From Roseibaca sp. Y0-43 (GTDB lineage: Bacteria; Pseudomonadota; Alphaproteobacteria; Rhodobacterales; Rhodobacteraceae): a stretch of 64,000 bases of DNA. A program made the translations under genes and the position numbers. Positions 18,687 through 27,115 of this stretch are shown piece by piece. Numbering within the stretch: position 1 is the stretch's first letter; each line of letters starts with the position of its first letter. The notes beneath the pieces are model-generated. The model saw only the letters and a program-made list of their open reading frames with translations, did no database searches and was not told the origin of the DNA. The stretch is from the NCBI RefSeq assembly GCF_020667835.1, contig NZ_JAFMPR010000005.1, positions 186,001-250,000 on the forward strand, read 5' to 3'.

Positions 18687-18749
18687 CATGTCCTCCCACT
18701 AAGCGGGCGCTTCTTCGCTTGCATGCGACGCCCTTCGATCAAGTTCAGA

Positions 18750-19355
18750 TCAAGCCGCGAGCGCGAAGGCCCGCGTTTCGATTTCGGTCAGGATACGGCC
18801 AATTTCAGCAACGGGCCGGTAAAAGGCGACGCTTGGCGCAACCGCCAGATCGTCGAAAAACTGCACCGCCCAAGGTTGCACATGGCGGGCATGGAACTGC
18901 GCCTGCGTCTTTTCATCCGCCACGATCTCGCCCGCGGCGAAATCGGCCATCACCTCGAACAGCAGCGCGATATGGTCTTCTGGTTCATGCCGTCCTTCGG
19001 CGCGGGCCACGCCCAGCGTGGCCAGATCGCCACGCAGATCGGCCAAGGGTCGCTCGTTCAGAAAGCCGGTCTGGTAGAAGCTGGCATAGGGCAGCAATTC
19101 GCCACGCCCGACCCCGATGAACAATTCGAAAAACTCGCGCTCGACCGCTTTCGCATCCGCCCCGGCCGCCGCGCGGGCGAGGTTGGCAAAGGCATGACCC
19201 AAGGGCGAATCGTCGCCCTGTAGCTGCGCGATCTGTTGCAACATCTCGGCGCTGGGCGGCGCAGCAAGAAGACGGGCGAGGAACCTGTATTGCTCGCTGC
19301 GCGCTTGATCGAATTCTTCGATGGCTGGCCCGGAACCTGGCTGGCTGTCTGTCAT
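18750..19355 (-). CDS. TorD/DmsD family molybdoenzyme chaperone
   Basis: Helical chaperone of 201 residues, first gene of the formate dehydrogenase structural operon. Family features are EQYRFLARLL at the start, the central YASFYQTGFLNERPL (the Y-x-S-x-Y-x-x-G loop typical of TorD relatives), EDHIALLFEVMA, and FHARHVQPWAVQFFDDL. Such chaperones bind the Tat signal of the apo-enzyme and hold it until cofactor insertion. The client here is probably the alpha subunit or the small Tat protein. The ATG is at 19355. Confidence 0.88.
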   Translation of the reverse strand: MTDSQPGSGPAIEEFDQARSEQYRFLARLLAAPPSAEMLQQIAQLQGDDSPLGHAFANLARAAAGADAKAVEREFFELFIGVGRGELLPYASFYQTGFLNERPLADLRGDLATLGVARAEGRHEPEDHIALLFEVMADFAAGEIVADEKTQAQFHARHVQPWAVQFFDDLAVAPSVAFYRPVAEIGRILTEIETRAFALAA

Positions 19356-19376
19356 CGCTCTCTCTGTCGGTGATCC

Positions 19377-19410
19377 TGCATTTTTGTGCAGTTGTATGCA
19401 AAAGGCTACA
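19377..19410. promoter_or_regulatory. 10-bp-phased GCA repeat upstream of torD
   Basis: TGCA occurs at 19377, 19387 and 19397, exactly one helical turn apart, with TACA at 19407. The stretch lies 22-55 bases upstream of the torD-like start. Overlapping TGCA-N6-TGCA palindromes result. A similar series is found upstream of tupB (29623-29655). It may be a shared operator for the formate dehydrogenase and tungstate genes; the binding protein is unknown. Confidence 0.4.
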
Positions 19411-19494
19411 AATGGCCGCGCGCGCTGTCTAGCGAAATAAACCTGACAAAAACACTTTTTTAAGTCTGTCAGCCCGGCCTAAGCAGACAAAACG

Positions 19495-20196
19495 TCACTG
19501 GGGCAATGCGCCGCCGTGACGGCGCGGCGCGGGTTGTAACTGCGCGACGCGATCGGGCTGGTTTTCTTCTTTATTCGCAACGGGTTGACGGCCCTGCCCC
19601 GAGCGGCGCACAGGGTCGGGCGGCGGTGGCGCGGGGTCCGCCACAGGTGCGTCCTGCGCGCCATCCGAAGCCGCCGCCTGCGCGGTGTCCTCCGCCGTCC
19701 CGGCATCATCCGTCGCTATCTCGGCCGACTCGGCTGTATCTGCCGCCTCTGCCGCTGCTTTCTGCCGGGGTTTGAACAGGTCACGCAACATCTGCGCGGC
19801 CTTTTCGGGGCTGGGGGCAATCCCGTCGCCCGGCACCCCACCGGGCGTGTTCCAGTCCCAGGCATAATCGACCGCAGGGTCCACATGATTGCGGATCGCG
19901 GGCGTCAGCAGCCACATCTTGCGCAGCGCCGCATTGCGCAAGGATTTGGGCACGCCCGCTCGCATGAACATGCGAATGTCGCTGTCGGCGGTCAGTTCTT
20001 CGATCTTGGGCAGCGCGGCCAGCTCTTCCTCTGTCAGCTGCGGCTCTGACGGGGTTTCTGGCGCGGTGTCTGGCGTTTCGGCGTCCTCTGGCGCGCCCGC
20101 GTCCAAAGCCGGCGTGTCCTCGCGCAGGGCCTGCTGTTTGCGCTGCGACCAACGGTTGAAGAACCCGCCCTCGCGGTCATCCGGTCCCCGTGGCAT
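19495..20196 (-). CDS. DUF3306 domain protein
   Basis: Predicted cytoplasmic protein of 233 residues of unknown function. The N-terminal GGFFNRWSQRK and central LPKIEELTADSDIRMFMRAG and PKSLRNAALRKMWLL segments match the DUF3306 family as I know it, which accompanies formate dehydrogenase genes. The last 80 residues are an Ala/Asp/Pro-rich low-complexity tail. The ATG at 20196 leaves a five-base gap after DUF3305; another ATG at 20229 would overlap it by 28 bases. About 140 bases with no gene separate it from torD. Confidence 0.82.
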   Translation of the reverse strand: MPRGPDDREGGFFNRWSQRKQQALREDTPALDAGAPEDAETPDTAPETPSEPQLTEEELAALPKIEELTADSDIRMFMRAGVPKSLRNAALRKMWLLTPAIRNHVDPAVDYAWDWNTPGGVPGDGIAPSPEKAAQMLRDLFKPRQKAAAEAADTAESAEIATDDAGTAEDTAQAAASDGAQDAPVADPAPPPPDPVRRSGQGRQPVANKEENQPDRVAQLQPAPRRHGGALPQ

Positions 20197-20201
20197 GGCG
20201 G

Positions 20202-20732
20202 TTACGCCCTGCGGGGGCGACTGCCCCATTTGTCATCTTCGCTCAGCACACGCGGGGCGCGCGCGCTCATGGCGTTCGGGTCCACGGGCTGGCGCTTGCG
20301 CTTCTTGAACGGGATCTCGACATGGTGCGCCTCGACAAATGCCTTGACCGCGTTGCGCAGGGAAATCGGCATCGGCACCGCCTCTACCGTCAGGTCAAGG
20401 TCAGAAGCATAGCCCTCGCCCTCATAAGGGTCGGCGGTGACATCCACCACCTGCGCGCTGCGCGGGTCTTGCCCCCGGATCACCACCCAGACAGAGGGGC
20501 GGCCCGACAACAGGTTGTCCTTGTGATGGCTGGTATCGCCCGAGTAAAGCACCATGTCGCGCCCGCCCAAATACCATGTTTCCAAGCCCCCGTCCGAGGT
20601 CAGCAGCGTATTGGGCGCGACCGCCGGTTCCTGTGGCAAGACCGCGCTTGGGCGCAGTTCTGCATTACCCCAGCGCGTGACCGGGGGGCGCCGCGCGGCC
20701 AGAACGGAGACGCGCAAAATCTGTTTCGGCAT
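20202..20732 (-). CDS. DUF3305 domain protein
   Basis: A 176-residue protein of unknown function. It has an N-terminal PVTRWGNAELRPSAVLP, a central GRPSVWVVIRG, and SLRNAVKAFVEAHHVEIPFKKRKR. These match the DUF3305 family, seen next to DUF3306 at formate dehydrogenase loci in alpha- and betaproteobacteria. The C-terminus is basic. It has no signal, membrane segment or Cys cluster, so it is probably a cytoplasmic assembly factor. It sits between DUF6352 and DUF3306 with short gaps. Confidence 0.84.
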   Translation of the reverse strand: MPKQILRVSVLAARRPPVTRWGNAELRPSAVLPQEPAVAPNTLLTSDGGLETWYLGGRDMVLYSGDTSHHKDNLLSGRPSVWVVIRGQDPRSAQVVDVTADPYEGEGYASDLDLTVEAVPMPISLRNAVKAFVEAHHVEIPFKKRKRQPVDPNAMSARAPRVLSEDDKWGSRPRRA

Positions 20733-20745
20733 CCTCGGTATCCCT

Positions 20746-21735
20746 TCAGTTCAAGGCCGGTTCGACCAATGGCAGACCCATCAGCAGGTTCTGCGGCTTC
20801 ATGCGGATGGTGCGGTCCGCCCCAAGGCCCAGCAGCAACCAGACCGGCTGGCCTTGCATGTCCGGGCGCAATGACGGGTCAGCGGGCAGGTCCATGCGGA
20901 ATAGCCCGACAAGCGTGTCTTTCGGGCTGGCCCCATTCCAAAGCGCGTTGCCGATGGCGGTGCCGACAGGGTCCAGCCCGATAAACCAGCGCAGATCGAC
21001 CTGTTCGGCCACGGAGTGCGGCGTGACCGTGACATCAAGGCCCAGCATGTGGCGCAAAAACGTCTCTATGGCGGTTGCCATGCCCGCGCGTGCCTTGGGA
21101 TCGCCGCCGAAATTCAGCACGGTCGTATGCGCGTCCGAGCGCGACCAATAGGTCCATTCATTGCCGCCACCCAACACATCCAGACTGTCCACCCCGCCAG
21201 AGAACATGGCCGTCAGCGGCGAGGAATGCATTTCCTGTTCGAACAACTCGACCAGTTCCTCGTCGGCCAGCAGCAGCTTGTCGTCCTTCACATGCGCGCG
21301 TTGCGGGCGGAAAAAGCATTCGGCGGCGCGCAGAACCTGCGGATCGTCGCACCCGTCCAGCGCATTGCGCAGGATCAGTTGCAGCAGTTGCGCGGTAAAG
21401 ACGAAGGGCAGCACCATCTGCTTTTGCAAGATGGCGTGATACCCTTCCTCTATCGTGCCCGCCTCCAGCAGCGTGTCGCGCAGGCGCAACAGGAACTGCC
21501 AGTTCTCGCGCGCGTCGGGATCCTTGATCGCGGCCACTTCCATGGCAGAAACCTTGGCGCGGGGCGTCTGCATCAGCCGCGAATGCAGCCCGCGCTCCGC
21601 AGCGCAAGCGTCGGCGGGCGGCAACACTTCGGGGCGCGCCAGCCACGCAAGGATCAACTCATCCGTGACCAGCAGCCGCCCCGCCGCGTTGCGGCGCGAA
21701 AAATGATGGCCAGAGGCAACCCAGAATTCGGGCAT
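20746..21735 (-). CDS. DUF6352 family protein
   Basis: A 329-residue protein, MPEFWVASGHHFSRRNA at the start, of unknown function. PTLPR-like early residues are followed by KDPDARENWQFLLRLRDTLL, a SEAEQ-free middle, and AECFFRPQRAHVKDDKLLLADEE. The C-terminal half has FGGDPKARAGMATAIETFLRHMLG and DLRWFIGLDP. I assign it to the DUF6352 family from memory. It has no transmembrane segment or cofactor motif. It is the third gene of the conserved five-gene run, starting two bases after DUF6505. Confidence 0.75.
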   Translation of the reverse strand: MPEFWVASGHHFSRRNAAGRLLVTDELILAWLARPEVLPPADACAAERGLHSRLMQTPRAKVSAMEVAAIKDPDARENWQFLLRLRDTLLEAGTIEEGYHAILQKQMVLPFVFTAQLLQLILRNALDGCDDPQVLRAAECFFRPQRAHVKDDKLLLADEELVELFEQEMHSSPLTAMFSGGVDSLDVLGGGNEWTYWSRSDAHTTVLNFGGDPKARAGMATAIETFLRHMLGLDVTVTPHSVAEQVDLRWFIGLDPVGTAIGNALWNGASPKDTLVGLFRMDLPADPSLRPDMQGQPVWLLLGLGADRTIRMKPQNLLMGLPLVEPALN

Positions 21736-21737
21736 CG

Positions 21738-22292
21738 TTATTCCCCCCGCAGCGCGAACAGGTCCACATGGTCGTGGCTGTCGTCGCTCTCTTCTTCGAA
21801 AAACTGGAAGGCCCGGTCATGCCCTTGCAAATGCGCCCCGGCAAAAGCGGTTTCCTCGCGGGGCTTTAGCGTGCGGAACTGTTCATGGATCGCACCGCCG
21901 TCCAGCTTGCGGTGCATGGCGATCAGGGTATTCGCCGGGTGTTCGGCGCACAGGCTTTCCGCCAGCGCGACCTCTTCCTCTGCGGCAGGGCGCGCGACTT
22001 CGACACTTGGCGCGCCCAGATGGGCGAACAGTTGCGCGGCCAGTCGGTCCACCAGCGCCGCGCGCTCGTCGGGGCGGGCGTCTTGCACCACCACCAGCGT
22101 GGAATGCCCGAAGCTTTCAACCCCCAGAAAGCCCGAGCGCAGCGCGATCGTTTCCTTGCGCGTCATGGCCTGCGGATCGCGCCCCCAGAACAGGAAACTG
22201 CCGACCACGGCCCATTCGCCGGGTTGCGCGGCATGGGCGAAGATCACCTTGTCGGACGGGTCAAGCTGGATGGTGCGGGGCAGACGCGTCAT
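21738..22292 (-). CDS. DUF6505 family protein
   Basis: A 184-residue acidic protein of unknown function, with MTRLPRTIQLDPSDKVIFAH at the start and PGEWAVVGSFLFWG, ALRSGFLGVESFGHSTLVVV and LRGE near the end. The family name is from memory and less certain than the neighbours. The start codon overlaps the stop of the biotin/lipoate ligase-like gene by four bases, a sign of translational coupling. A His/Asp/Glu-rich tail (EEESDDSHDHVD) could bind metal, but this is speculative. Confidence 0.7.
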   Translation of the reverse strand: MTRLPRTIQLDPSDKVIFAHAAQPGEWAVVGSFLFWGRDPQAMTRKETIALRSGFLGVESFGHSTLVVVQDARPDERAALVDRLAAQLFAHLGAPSVEVARPAAEEEVALAESLCAEHPANTLIAMHRKLDGGAIHEQFRTLKPREETAFAGAHLQGHDRAFQFFEEESDDSHDHVDLFALRGE

Positions 22293-23014
22293 AGGATGAT
22301 GCCATCCGCATTGCGCCAGCCGGTCTTGCCCGCGGCCTCTAGCAGGGGGGCAGACCGTTTGCCGCCGCCCGAAGGGGTGATTTCGATCAGCCGGTCGCCC
22401 TCGATGCGGCGCACCCCGCGCAGAAGCGGCGGGTCGATGCGCATCAGGAAGCGATTGCTGACAGCGTCGAACCCCTCGTGCTTCCAGCGGTCGAGATAGA
22501 GCATGACATAGCTGGCGAAGGTCGCGACAATGTCATCGCTCGGGTCGAATTCCTCTTCCTTGAGCGAGGTCGAATTCGGCGCATCCCCCGGTGCCGCCAG
22601 ATGATCGCGATCCCCGATCAGCTCGGCGCAAAAGACCAGCCAGTCCGGCACATCCTCGGGCTGTGCGCCCTCTGGAACAGCAAAGCGCGCGCCGCCCAAG
22701 CGGGCCTTGTCATAGATCACCTCATCCGGCCAGTTGATCCGCACCGCGCGTTCGGGCGCGCAATGCGCGGCCAAGGCATCGGCGAGCGAGGTCATACACA
22801 AAAGAAAGGCATTCTGGGACGTTACAAGCGGTTCTTCAGGTTCCAGAACCAACGCGAAGCTGAACAACCGCGGCCCTTCAAACACGTATAACGTGCCCGC
22901 CCCATCCTCTGCGGCCCGCGCCTTGGCATGTGAAAACAGGTCACGCGCATCGCTGCGCTTCAGCGTGAAGGGCGGTGGCAGATGTATTTTCTTCGCTTCC
23001 GTGACTGCGTGCAT
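22289..23014 (-). CDS. biotin/lipoate-protein ligase-like protein
   Basis: A 241-residue protein with the biotin/lipoate ligase fold, beginning MHAVTEAKKIHLPPPFTLKR. The core has GTLYVFEGPRLFSFALVLEP, ALAAHCAPERAVRINWPDEV and ARLGGARFAVPEG, followed by a C-terminal ESPRL-like domain of the DUF4444 type. The usual GRGR biotinoyl-AMP loop of BirA is not seen, so a true ligase activity is doubtful. It heads the five-gene run read on the minus strand and is divergent from the four-cluster ferredoxin gene. An ATG at 23014 is used; the frame continues upstream through the divergent promoter region. Confidence 0.75.
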   Translation of the reverse strand: MHAVTEAKKIHLPPPFTLKRSDARDLFSHAKARAAEDGAGTLYVFEGPRLFSFALVLEPEEPLVTSQNAFLLCMTSLADALAAHCAPERAVRINWPDEVIYDKARLGGARFAVPEGAQPEDVPDWLVFCAELIGDRDHLAAPGDAPNSTSLKEEEFDPSDDIVATFASYVMLYLDRWKHEGFDAVSNRFLMRIDPPLLRGVRRIEGDRLIEITPSGGGKRSAPLLEAAGKTGWRNADGIIL

Positions 23015-23072
23015 TGTCCCGTCTCTGTCTGGCGCGGGCATTTGGCCCGGCGCGCCTTTCCTTCGCTTTAGG

Positions 23073-23089
23073 TGCGACTTATATTCGCA
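23073..23089. promoter_or_regulatory. inverted repeat between divergent operons
   Basis: TGCGA-N7-TCGCA is a perfect 5-bp inverted repeat with an AT-rich spacer. It lies in the 108-base gap between the divergent ligase-like and ferredoxin-like genes, where a shared operator would be placed. Low information content keeps confidence modest. Confidence 0.3.
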
Positions 23090-23122
23090 GAGATAGTCAG
23101 CCAGAGGCCCGAGAAAAGCCCT

Positions 23123-25069
23123 ATGCAAGCGAAGTCTGCAACACGCCTGCTGTGCACCTGCGAAGGAAGCATGGCATTTGCCCCCGAAACCCTTGGAAAC
23201 CCGGCCCGCCCCGCCAGCCAGCTTTGCCGTGCGCAGTTGGATAATTTTCGCGCGGCCCTGGGCGAATACGCGCAAGTGACCGTGGCCTGCACGCAGGAAG
23301 CGGCGGTGTTTTCCGAGGTGGCAGAAGCCGAAGGCTACGCGGGCAACCTGCGCTTCGCCAATATCCGCGAAACCGCCGGCTGGTCCGAAGATGGCGCGCA
23401 GGCCAGCCCCAAGATGGCCGCGATCCTTGCCATGGCAGAGCAGGACGTGACGCCCTTCGAAGTGGTCAGCATGGAAAGCAACGGCGTCGCGCTGATCCTC
23501 GGCCGCGATCAGGTCGCGCTTGATGCCGCCGCGTCACTGGGCGACAGCTTGGACATTACCGTGCTTTTGCTACCCGGCGCGGATGTGCCCCCGCCGCGTC
23601 GCACCACATGGCCTGTTCTGCAAGGCCGCGTCGGCCGCGCCAAAGGGCATCTGGGCACCTACGAGCTGACGATTGACGATTACGCCATCCCCGACCCGTC
23701 CTCGCGCCGCAAGCTGGAATTCGGGCCTGCGCGGTCGGGCGCGATCTCTCGCGCCGATCTGGTCATCGACCTGACGGGGCAAAAGCCGCTCTTTCACGAA
23801 ACCCGCCCCGGCTACCTGCGCGCCGACCCTGCCGACCCGGTGGCCGTCGCCAAGCTGGTGGCCCAAGCCGCCGAGATGGTCGGCACCTTCGACAAGCCGA
23901 AATTCATCAATTTCACCCCCGACCTCTGCGCCCATTCGCGCAACACCAAGACCGGCTGCACCCGCTGTCTGGACCTGTGCCCCACGGGTGCGATCCTGTC
24001 CGCGGGCGATACCGTGGCGATCGACCCGAATATCTGCGCGGGCTGCGGGCAATGCGCCGCCGCCTGCCCCACAGGCGCGGCATCCTATGCGCTGCCGGTG
24101 GTGGACAACGTAGTGCAGCGCCTGCGCGCGGGGCTTGCGGCCTATCACGCGGCAGGGGCCAAAGCCGCGCCGGTGGTGCTGCTGCATGACGAAGGCCACG
24201 GGGCAGAGCTGATCGACGCCAGTGCCCGCTTCGGGCGCGGCCTGCCTGCGCATGTCATCCCGCTGGGGGTGAATGAACCCACGCAGATCGGCCCCGAAGT
24301 GGTTGCCGCCGCGCTTGCCTATGGCGCGTCCGAGGTGTGCGTTCTGACCCGCGCGCGCCCCGCCCACCCCATCGACGGGCTGGAAGCGACGCGCGGGCTG
24401 ATGCAGGGCATCGCGGCCGAGACCGGGCGCGCCAGCGCCATGCGCCTGTTGCAGATCGACGACCCCGACCTGCTGGACCAAGCGCTCTGGCAAAAACCGG
24501 ACCCTGTGCAAGAGCGCCGCGCCAGCTTCCTGCCGCCAGAGGACAAGCGCGGCCTGCTGGTCATGGCGGTGGAAGAAATGATCCGCACCGCCCCCGCAAC
24601 GCAAGACGAGATCGCCCTGCCCAAAGGGGCCCCTTTCGGCGCGGTGGTGCTGAATACCGACGCCTGCACGCTGTGTCTGGCCTGCGTGGGGGCCTGCCCG
24701 GCAGGCGCGCTATCAGATAACCCCGACCAGCCCATGCTGCGCTTTACCGAAAGCGCCTGTGTGCAATGCGGCATCTGTGCCTCTACCTGCCCCGAAAGCG
24801 CGATCACGCTTGCGCCGCGCATCGACCTTGCGGCCTGGAATGCGCCCCGCAAGGTGCTGAAGGAAGAAGACCCTTTCGCCTGCACATCCTGCGGCAAGCC
24901 CTTTGGCACCAAATCCAGCATTGACCGTGTCATGGCCAAGCTGGAATCGCACTGGATGTTCTCGGGCGAGGCGGGACGCGACCGGATGCGCCTGCTCAGC
25001 ATGTGCGACGATTGCCGCACGCGCGAGGTGGTGATCGCGGGCTTTGACCCGCATGAGACGACACGATAA
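23123..25069 (+). CDS. 4Fe-4S binding protein with four ferredoxin-type clusters
   Basis: A 648-residue cytoplasmic iron-sulfur protein. The N-terminus has TRLLCTCEGSM. Two paired cluster sites follow: GCTRCLDLCPTG with CAGCGQCAAACPTG around residues 275-315, and CTLCLACVGACPAG with CVQCGICASTCPES around 515-560. Near the C-terminus CTSCGKPFG and CDDC form a possible zinc or extra metal site. The middle resembles an HdrA/MvhD-like binding domain but no flavin motif is seen. It is always close to FDH genes in related genomes, as I know them, and may supply electrons for maturation. The ATG at 23123 follows GAGAAAAG; an in-frame upstream start at 23072 is less likely. Confidence 0.85.
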   Translation: MQAKSATRLLCTCEGSMAFAPETLGNPARPASQLCRAQLDNFRAALGEYAQVTVACTQEAAVFSEVAEAEGYAGNLRFANIRETAGWSEDGAQASPKMAAILAMAEQDVTPFEVVSMESNGVALILGRDQVALDAAASLGDSLDITVLLLPGADVPPPRRTTWPVLQGRVGRAKGHLGTYELTIDDYAIPDPSSRRKLEFGPARSGAISRADLVIDLTGQKPLFHETRPGYLRADPADPVAVAKLVAQAAEMVGTFDKPKFINFTPDLCAHSRNTKTGCTRCLDLCPTGAILSAGDTVAIDPNICAGCGQCAAACPTGAASYALPVVDNVVQRLRAGLAAYHAAGAKAAPVVLLHDEGHGAELIDASARFGRGLPAHVIPLGVNEPTQIGPEVVAAALAYGASEVCVLTRARPAHPIDGLEATRGLMQGIAAETGRASAMRLLQIDDPDLLDQALWQKPDPVQERRASFLPPEDKRGLLVMAVEEMIRTAPATQDEIALPKGAPFGAVVLNTDACTLCLACVGACPAGALSDNPDQPMLRFTESACVQCGICASTCPESAITLAPRIDLAAWNAPRKVLKEEDPFACTSCGKPFGTKSSIDRVMAKLESHWMFSGEAGRDRMRLLSMCDDCRTREVVIAGFDPHETTR

Positions 25070-25101
25070 GCGCCCCTAGGGCGCGGATAGGACGAGGACC
25101 G

Positions 25102-25629
25102 ATGTTTGCATTCTTCTCGGCGCCCGGTCGCGGCGCGGGCGATGTTCTGCTGACCGATGTGGCCATGGCGCTCGAAGCGCGCGGGCTGCGCGTGCGCGGG
25201 GTGGTTCAGTGCAATTTCGAATACGACCCCGCGCGCCGCTGCCATATGGACCTGCGCATTCTGGGCAGCGACCACCTGGTGCGCATCTCTCAGGAACGCG
25301 GCATCCATGCCAAGGGGTGCCGGCTGGATACGCAAGGGCTGGCAGAGGCCGTGTTCCATGTCGAATCCGCGCTGAGCGATGGCCGCCCGGACCTGTTGAT
25401 CGTCAATAAATTCGGCAAGCAGGAATGCGACGGCGAGGGGTTCCGCGACGTGATCGGCCGCGCGCTTGTGGAAGATGTGCCTGTCTTGACAAGCTGCGGG
25501 CCGGGCCACCGCGCGGGGCTTTTGGAATTCGCGGGCGACATGGCCACCGAACTGCCCGCCGATGTGGCGCAGATCGTCGATTGGTGCGTGGCCCAAGCCG
25601 CGCTGGCCCGCCAGCCCCAGGGGATATAA
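25102..25629 (+). CDS. DUF2478 domain protein (NTPase-like)
   Basis: A 175-residue protein beginning MFAFFSAPGRGAGDVLL, a glycine-rich loop like a degenerate P-loop. CHMDLRILGSDHLVRISQERG, DLLIVNKFGKQE and VLTSCGPGHRAGLLEFAG follow, in the DUF2478 pattern. Members are found with molybdenum cofactor and molybdate transport genes, so a role in Mo/W handling is likely. RBS GACGAGGACC precedes the ATG. A small inverted repeat (GCGCCC-CTA-GGGCGC) lies in the 32-base gap before it. It ends two bases before fdhD. Confidence 0.82.
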   Translation: MFAFFSAPGRGAGDVLLTDVAMALEARGLRVRGVVQCNFEYDPARRCHMDLRILGSDHLVRISQERGIHAKGCRLDTQGLAEAVFHVESALSDGRPDLLIVNKFGKQECDGEGFRDVIGRALVEDVPVLTSCGPGHRAGLLEFAGDMATELPADVAQIVDWCVAQAALARQPQGI

Positions 25630-25631
25630 CG

Positions 25632-26507
25632 ATGGAATTGGCCCTGCCCCTGTTGCCCAACCCCGACGCGCCCGGCCTGACCCGCAAGGTCACGGGGCGC
25701 GACCATACCGGCGCGGATGTGGACATCGCGGTTGTCGAAGAACGCCCCCTGACCATCTTCCTGAATTCGCAAGAAATCGTCACCGCCATGACGATTGGCG
25801 ATTACCCAGAATATCTTGCACTCGGTTTCCTGCGCAACCAGCGCATGTTGCGCGACAGCGACGAAATTACCGGGGTCGATTATGACGAAGACATCGACAC
25901 CGTTGTCGTACGCACCGCCGAAAAGACCAATTTCGAGGAGAAACTGCGCAAGAAAACCCGCACCTCTGGCTGCGCGGTGGGCACGGTGTTCGGCGACATG
26001 ATGGACGGGCTGGAAGATGTCGTTCTGCCCGACACAAAGGTCCGCACCAGCGCGCTTTACGCGCTTGCCAAGCAGATCAACACCCTGCCCTCGCTTTATC
26101 TGGCCGCCGGGGCGATCCATGGCACGGTGCTGTGCGAAGACGACCGCGTGCTGGTCTATATGGAAGACGTGGGGCGCCATAACGCGGTCGATAAAATTAG
26201 CGGCGTGATGCTGCGCCACGGCATCAGCCCGCAAGGCAAGATCCTGTATACGACCGGGCGGCTGACCTCGGAAATGGTCATCAAGACCGCGATGATGGGC
26301 ATTTCAGTGCTCGCATCTCGATCCGGCTTCACCGCTTGGGGCGTTGAAATCGCGCGTGATCTGGGGCTGACGCTGATCGGGCGGATGCGCGGCCAGCGCT
26401 TCGTCTGCCTGTCGGGCGAAGAGCGGCTGATCCGCGATGCCGATGTGTCCGCCATCCCCGATGAAGACCGCCGCCACCGCCGCAAAAGCGCCGAGAGCGA
26501 CGCATGA
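25632..26507 (+). CDS. fdhD: formate dehydrogenase sulfurtransferase FdhD
   Basis: Sulfur-transfer protein that moves sulfur from a cysteine desulfurase to the bis-MGD cofactor of formate dehydrogenase, needed for its activity. The 291-residue product has PLTIFLNSQEIVTAMTIGDY at the N-terminus, VYMEDVGRHNAVDKISG, TTGRLTSEMVIKTAMMG and GLTLIGRMRGQRFVCL, all diagnostic. The CxxC loop of E. coli FdhD is here TSGCAVGT: C114 is kept and the second position is G117. The start is the ATG at 25632. It overlaps mobA by four bases (ATGA). Confidence 0.95.
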   Translation: MELALPLLPNPDAPGLTRKVTGRDHTGADVDIAVVEERPLTIFLNSQEIVTAMTIGDYPEYLALGFLRNQRMLRDSDEITGVDYDEDIDTVVVRTAEKTNFEEKLRKKTRTSGCAVGTVFGDMMDGLEDVVLPDTKVRTSALYALAKQINTLPSLYLAAGAIHGTVLCEDDRVLVYMEDVGRHNAVDKISGVMLRHGISPQGKILYTTGRLTSEMVIKTAMMGISVLASRSGFTAWGVEIARDLGLTLIGRMRGQRFVCLSGEERLIRDADVSAIPDEDRRHRRKSAESDA

Positions 26508-27115
26508 TCGGGGTTCTTGGGGTCATTCTTGCGGGTGGGCGCGCGACCCGCATGGGCGGCGGCGACAAGGGGATGCGGCCCTTGGGCGACAGGCGCATCA
26601 TCGACCATGTGATCGAGCGGCTTGGGCCTCAATGCGCGCGCCTTGCGATCAACGCCAATGGCGACCCGGCGCGCTTTGCCGAATTCGGCTTGCCGGTCCT
26701 GCCCGACAGTCTGGCCGATCATCCCGGCCCCTTGGCGGGGGTGCTGGCGGGGCTGGATTGGGCGGCCTTGCACGGTGCCGATGCGATCGTGACCGCCGCC
26801 GCCGATACGCCGTTTTTCCCGACCGACCTTGTGGCGCGGCTACAAGACGCGGCTGGCCCCAAGGGTCTGTGTCTGGCCGCCAGCCATGACGAGGACGGTA
26901 TCCTGCGTCGCCATCCGACCTTTGGGCTGTGGCCTGTCACGTTGCGCGACGACCTGCGCGCGGCACTGGAAAGTGGCCTGCGCAAGATCGTGCTCTGGAC
27001 CGATCAGCATGACGCGGGCACGGCGATTTTCGCGTCGGACGCGGGCGACCCGTTCTTCAACATCAACACGCCCGACGATATTGAAACGGCGCTTGCGCTG
27101 ATGGGGCCACGATGA
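26504..27115 (+). CDS. mobA: molybdenum cofactor guanylyltransferase MobA
   Basis: Attaches GMP to molybdopterin to form the MGD cofactor used by formate dehydrogenase. The 203-residue product opens with GVILAGGRATRMGGGDKGM, the nucleotide-binding motif. PLAGVLAGLDWA, AAADTPFFPTDLV and FFNINTPDDIE follow in the family order. Length is normal. It lies inside the fdhD-mobA-mobB-moeA run, with four-base overlaps on both sides. Confidence 0.95.
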   Translation: MIGVLGVILAGGRATRMGGGDKGMRPLGDRRIIDHVIERLGPQCARLAINANGDPARFAEFGLPVLPDSLADHPGPLAGVLAGLDWAALHGADAIVTAAADTPFFPTDLVARLQDAAGPKGLCLAASHDEDGILRRHPTFGLWPVTLRDDLRAALESGLRKIVLWTDQHDAGTAIFASDAGDPFFNINTPDDIETALALMGPR

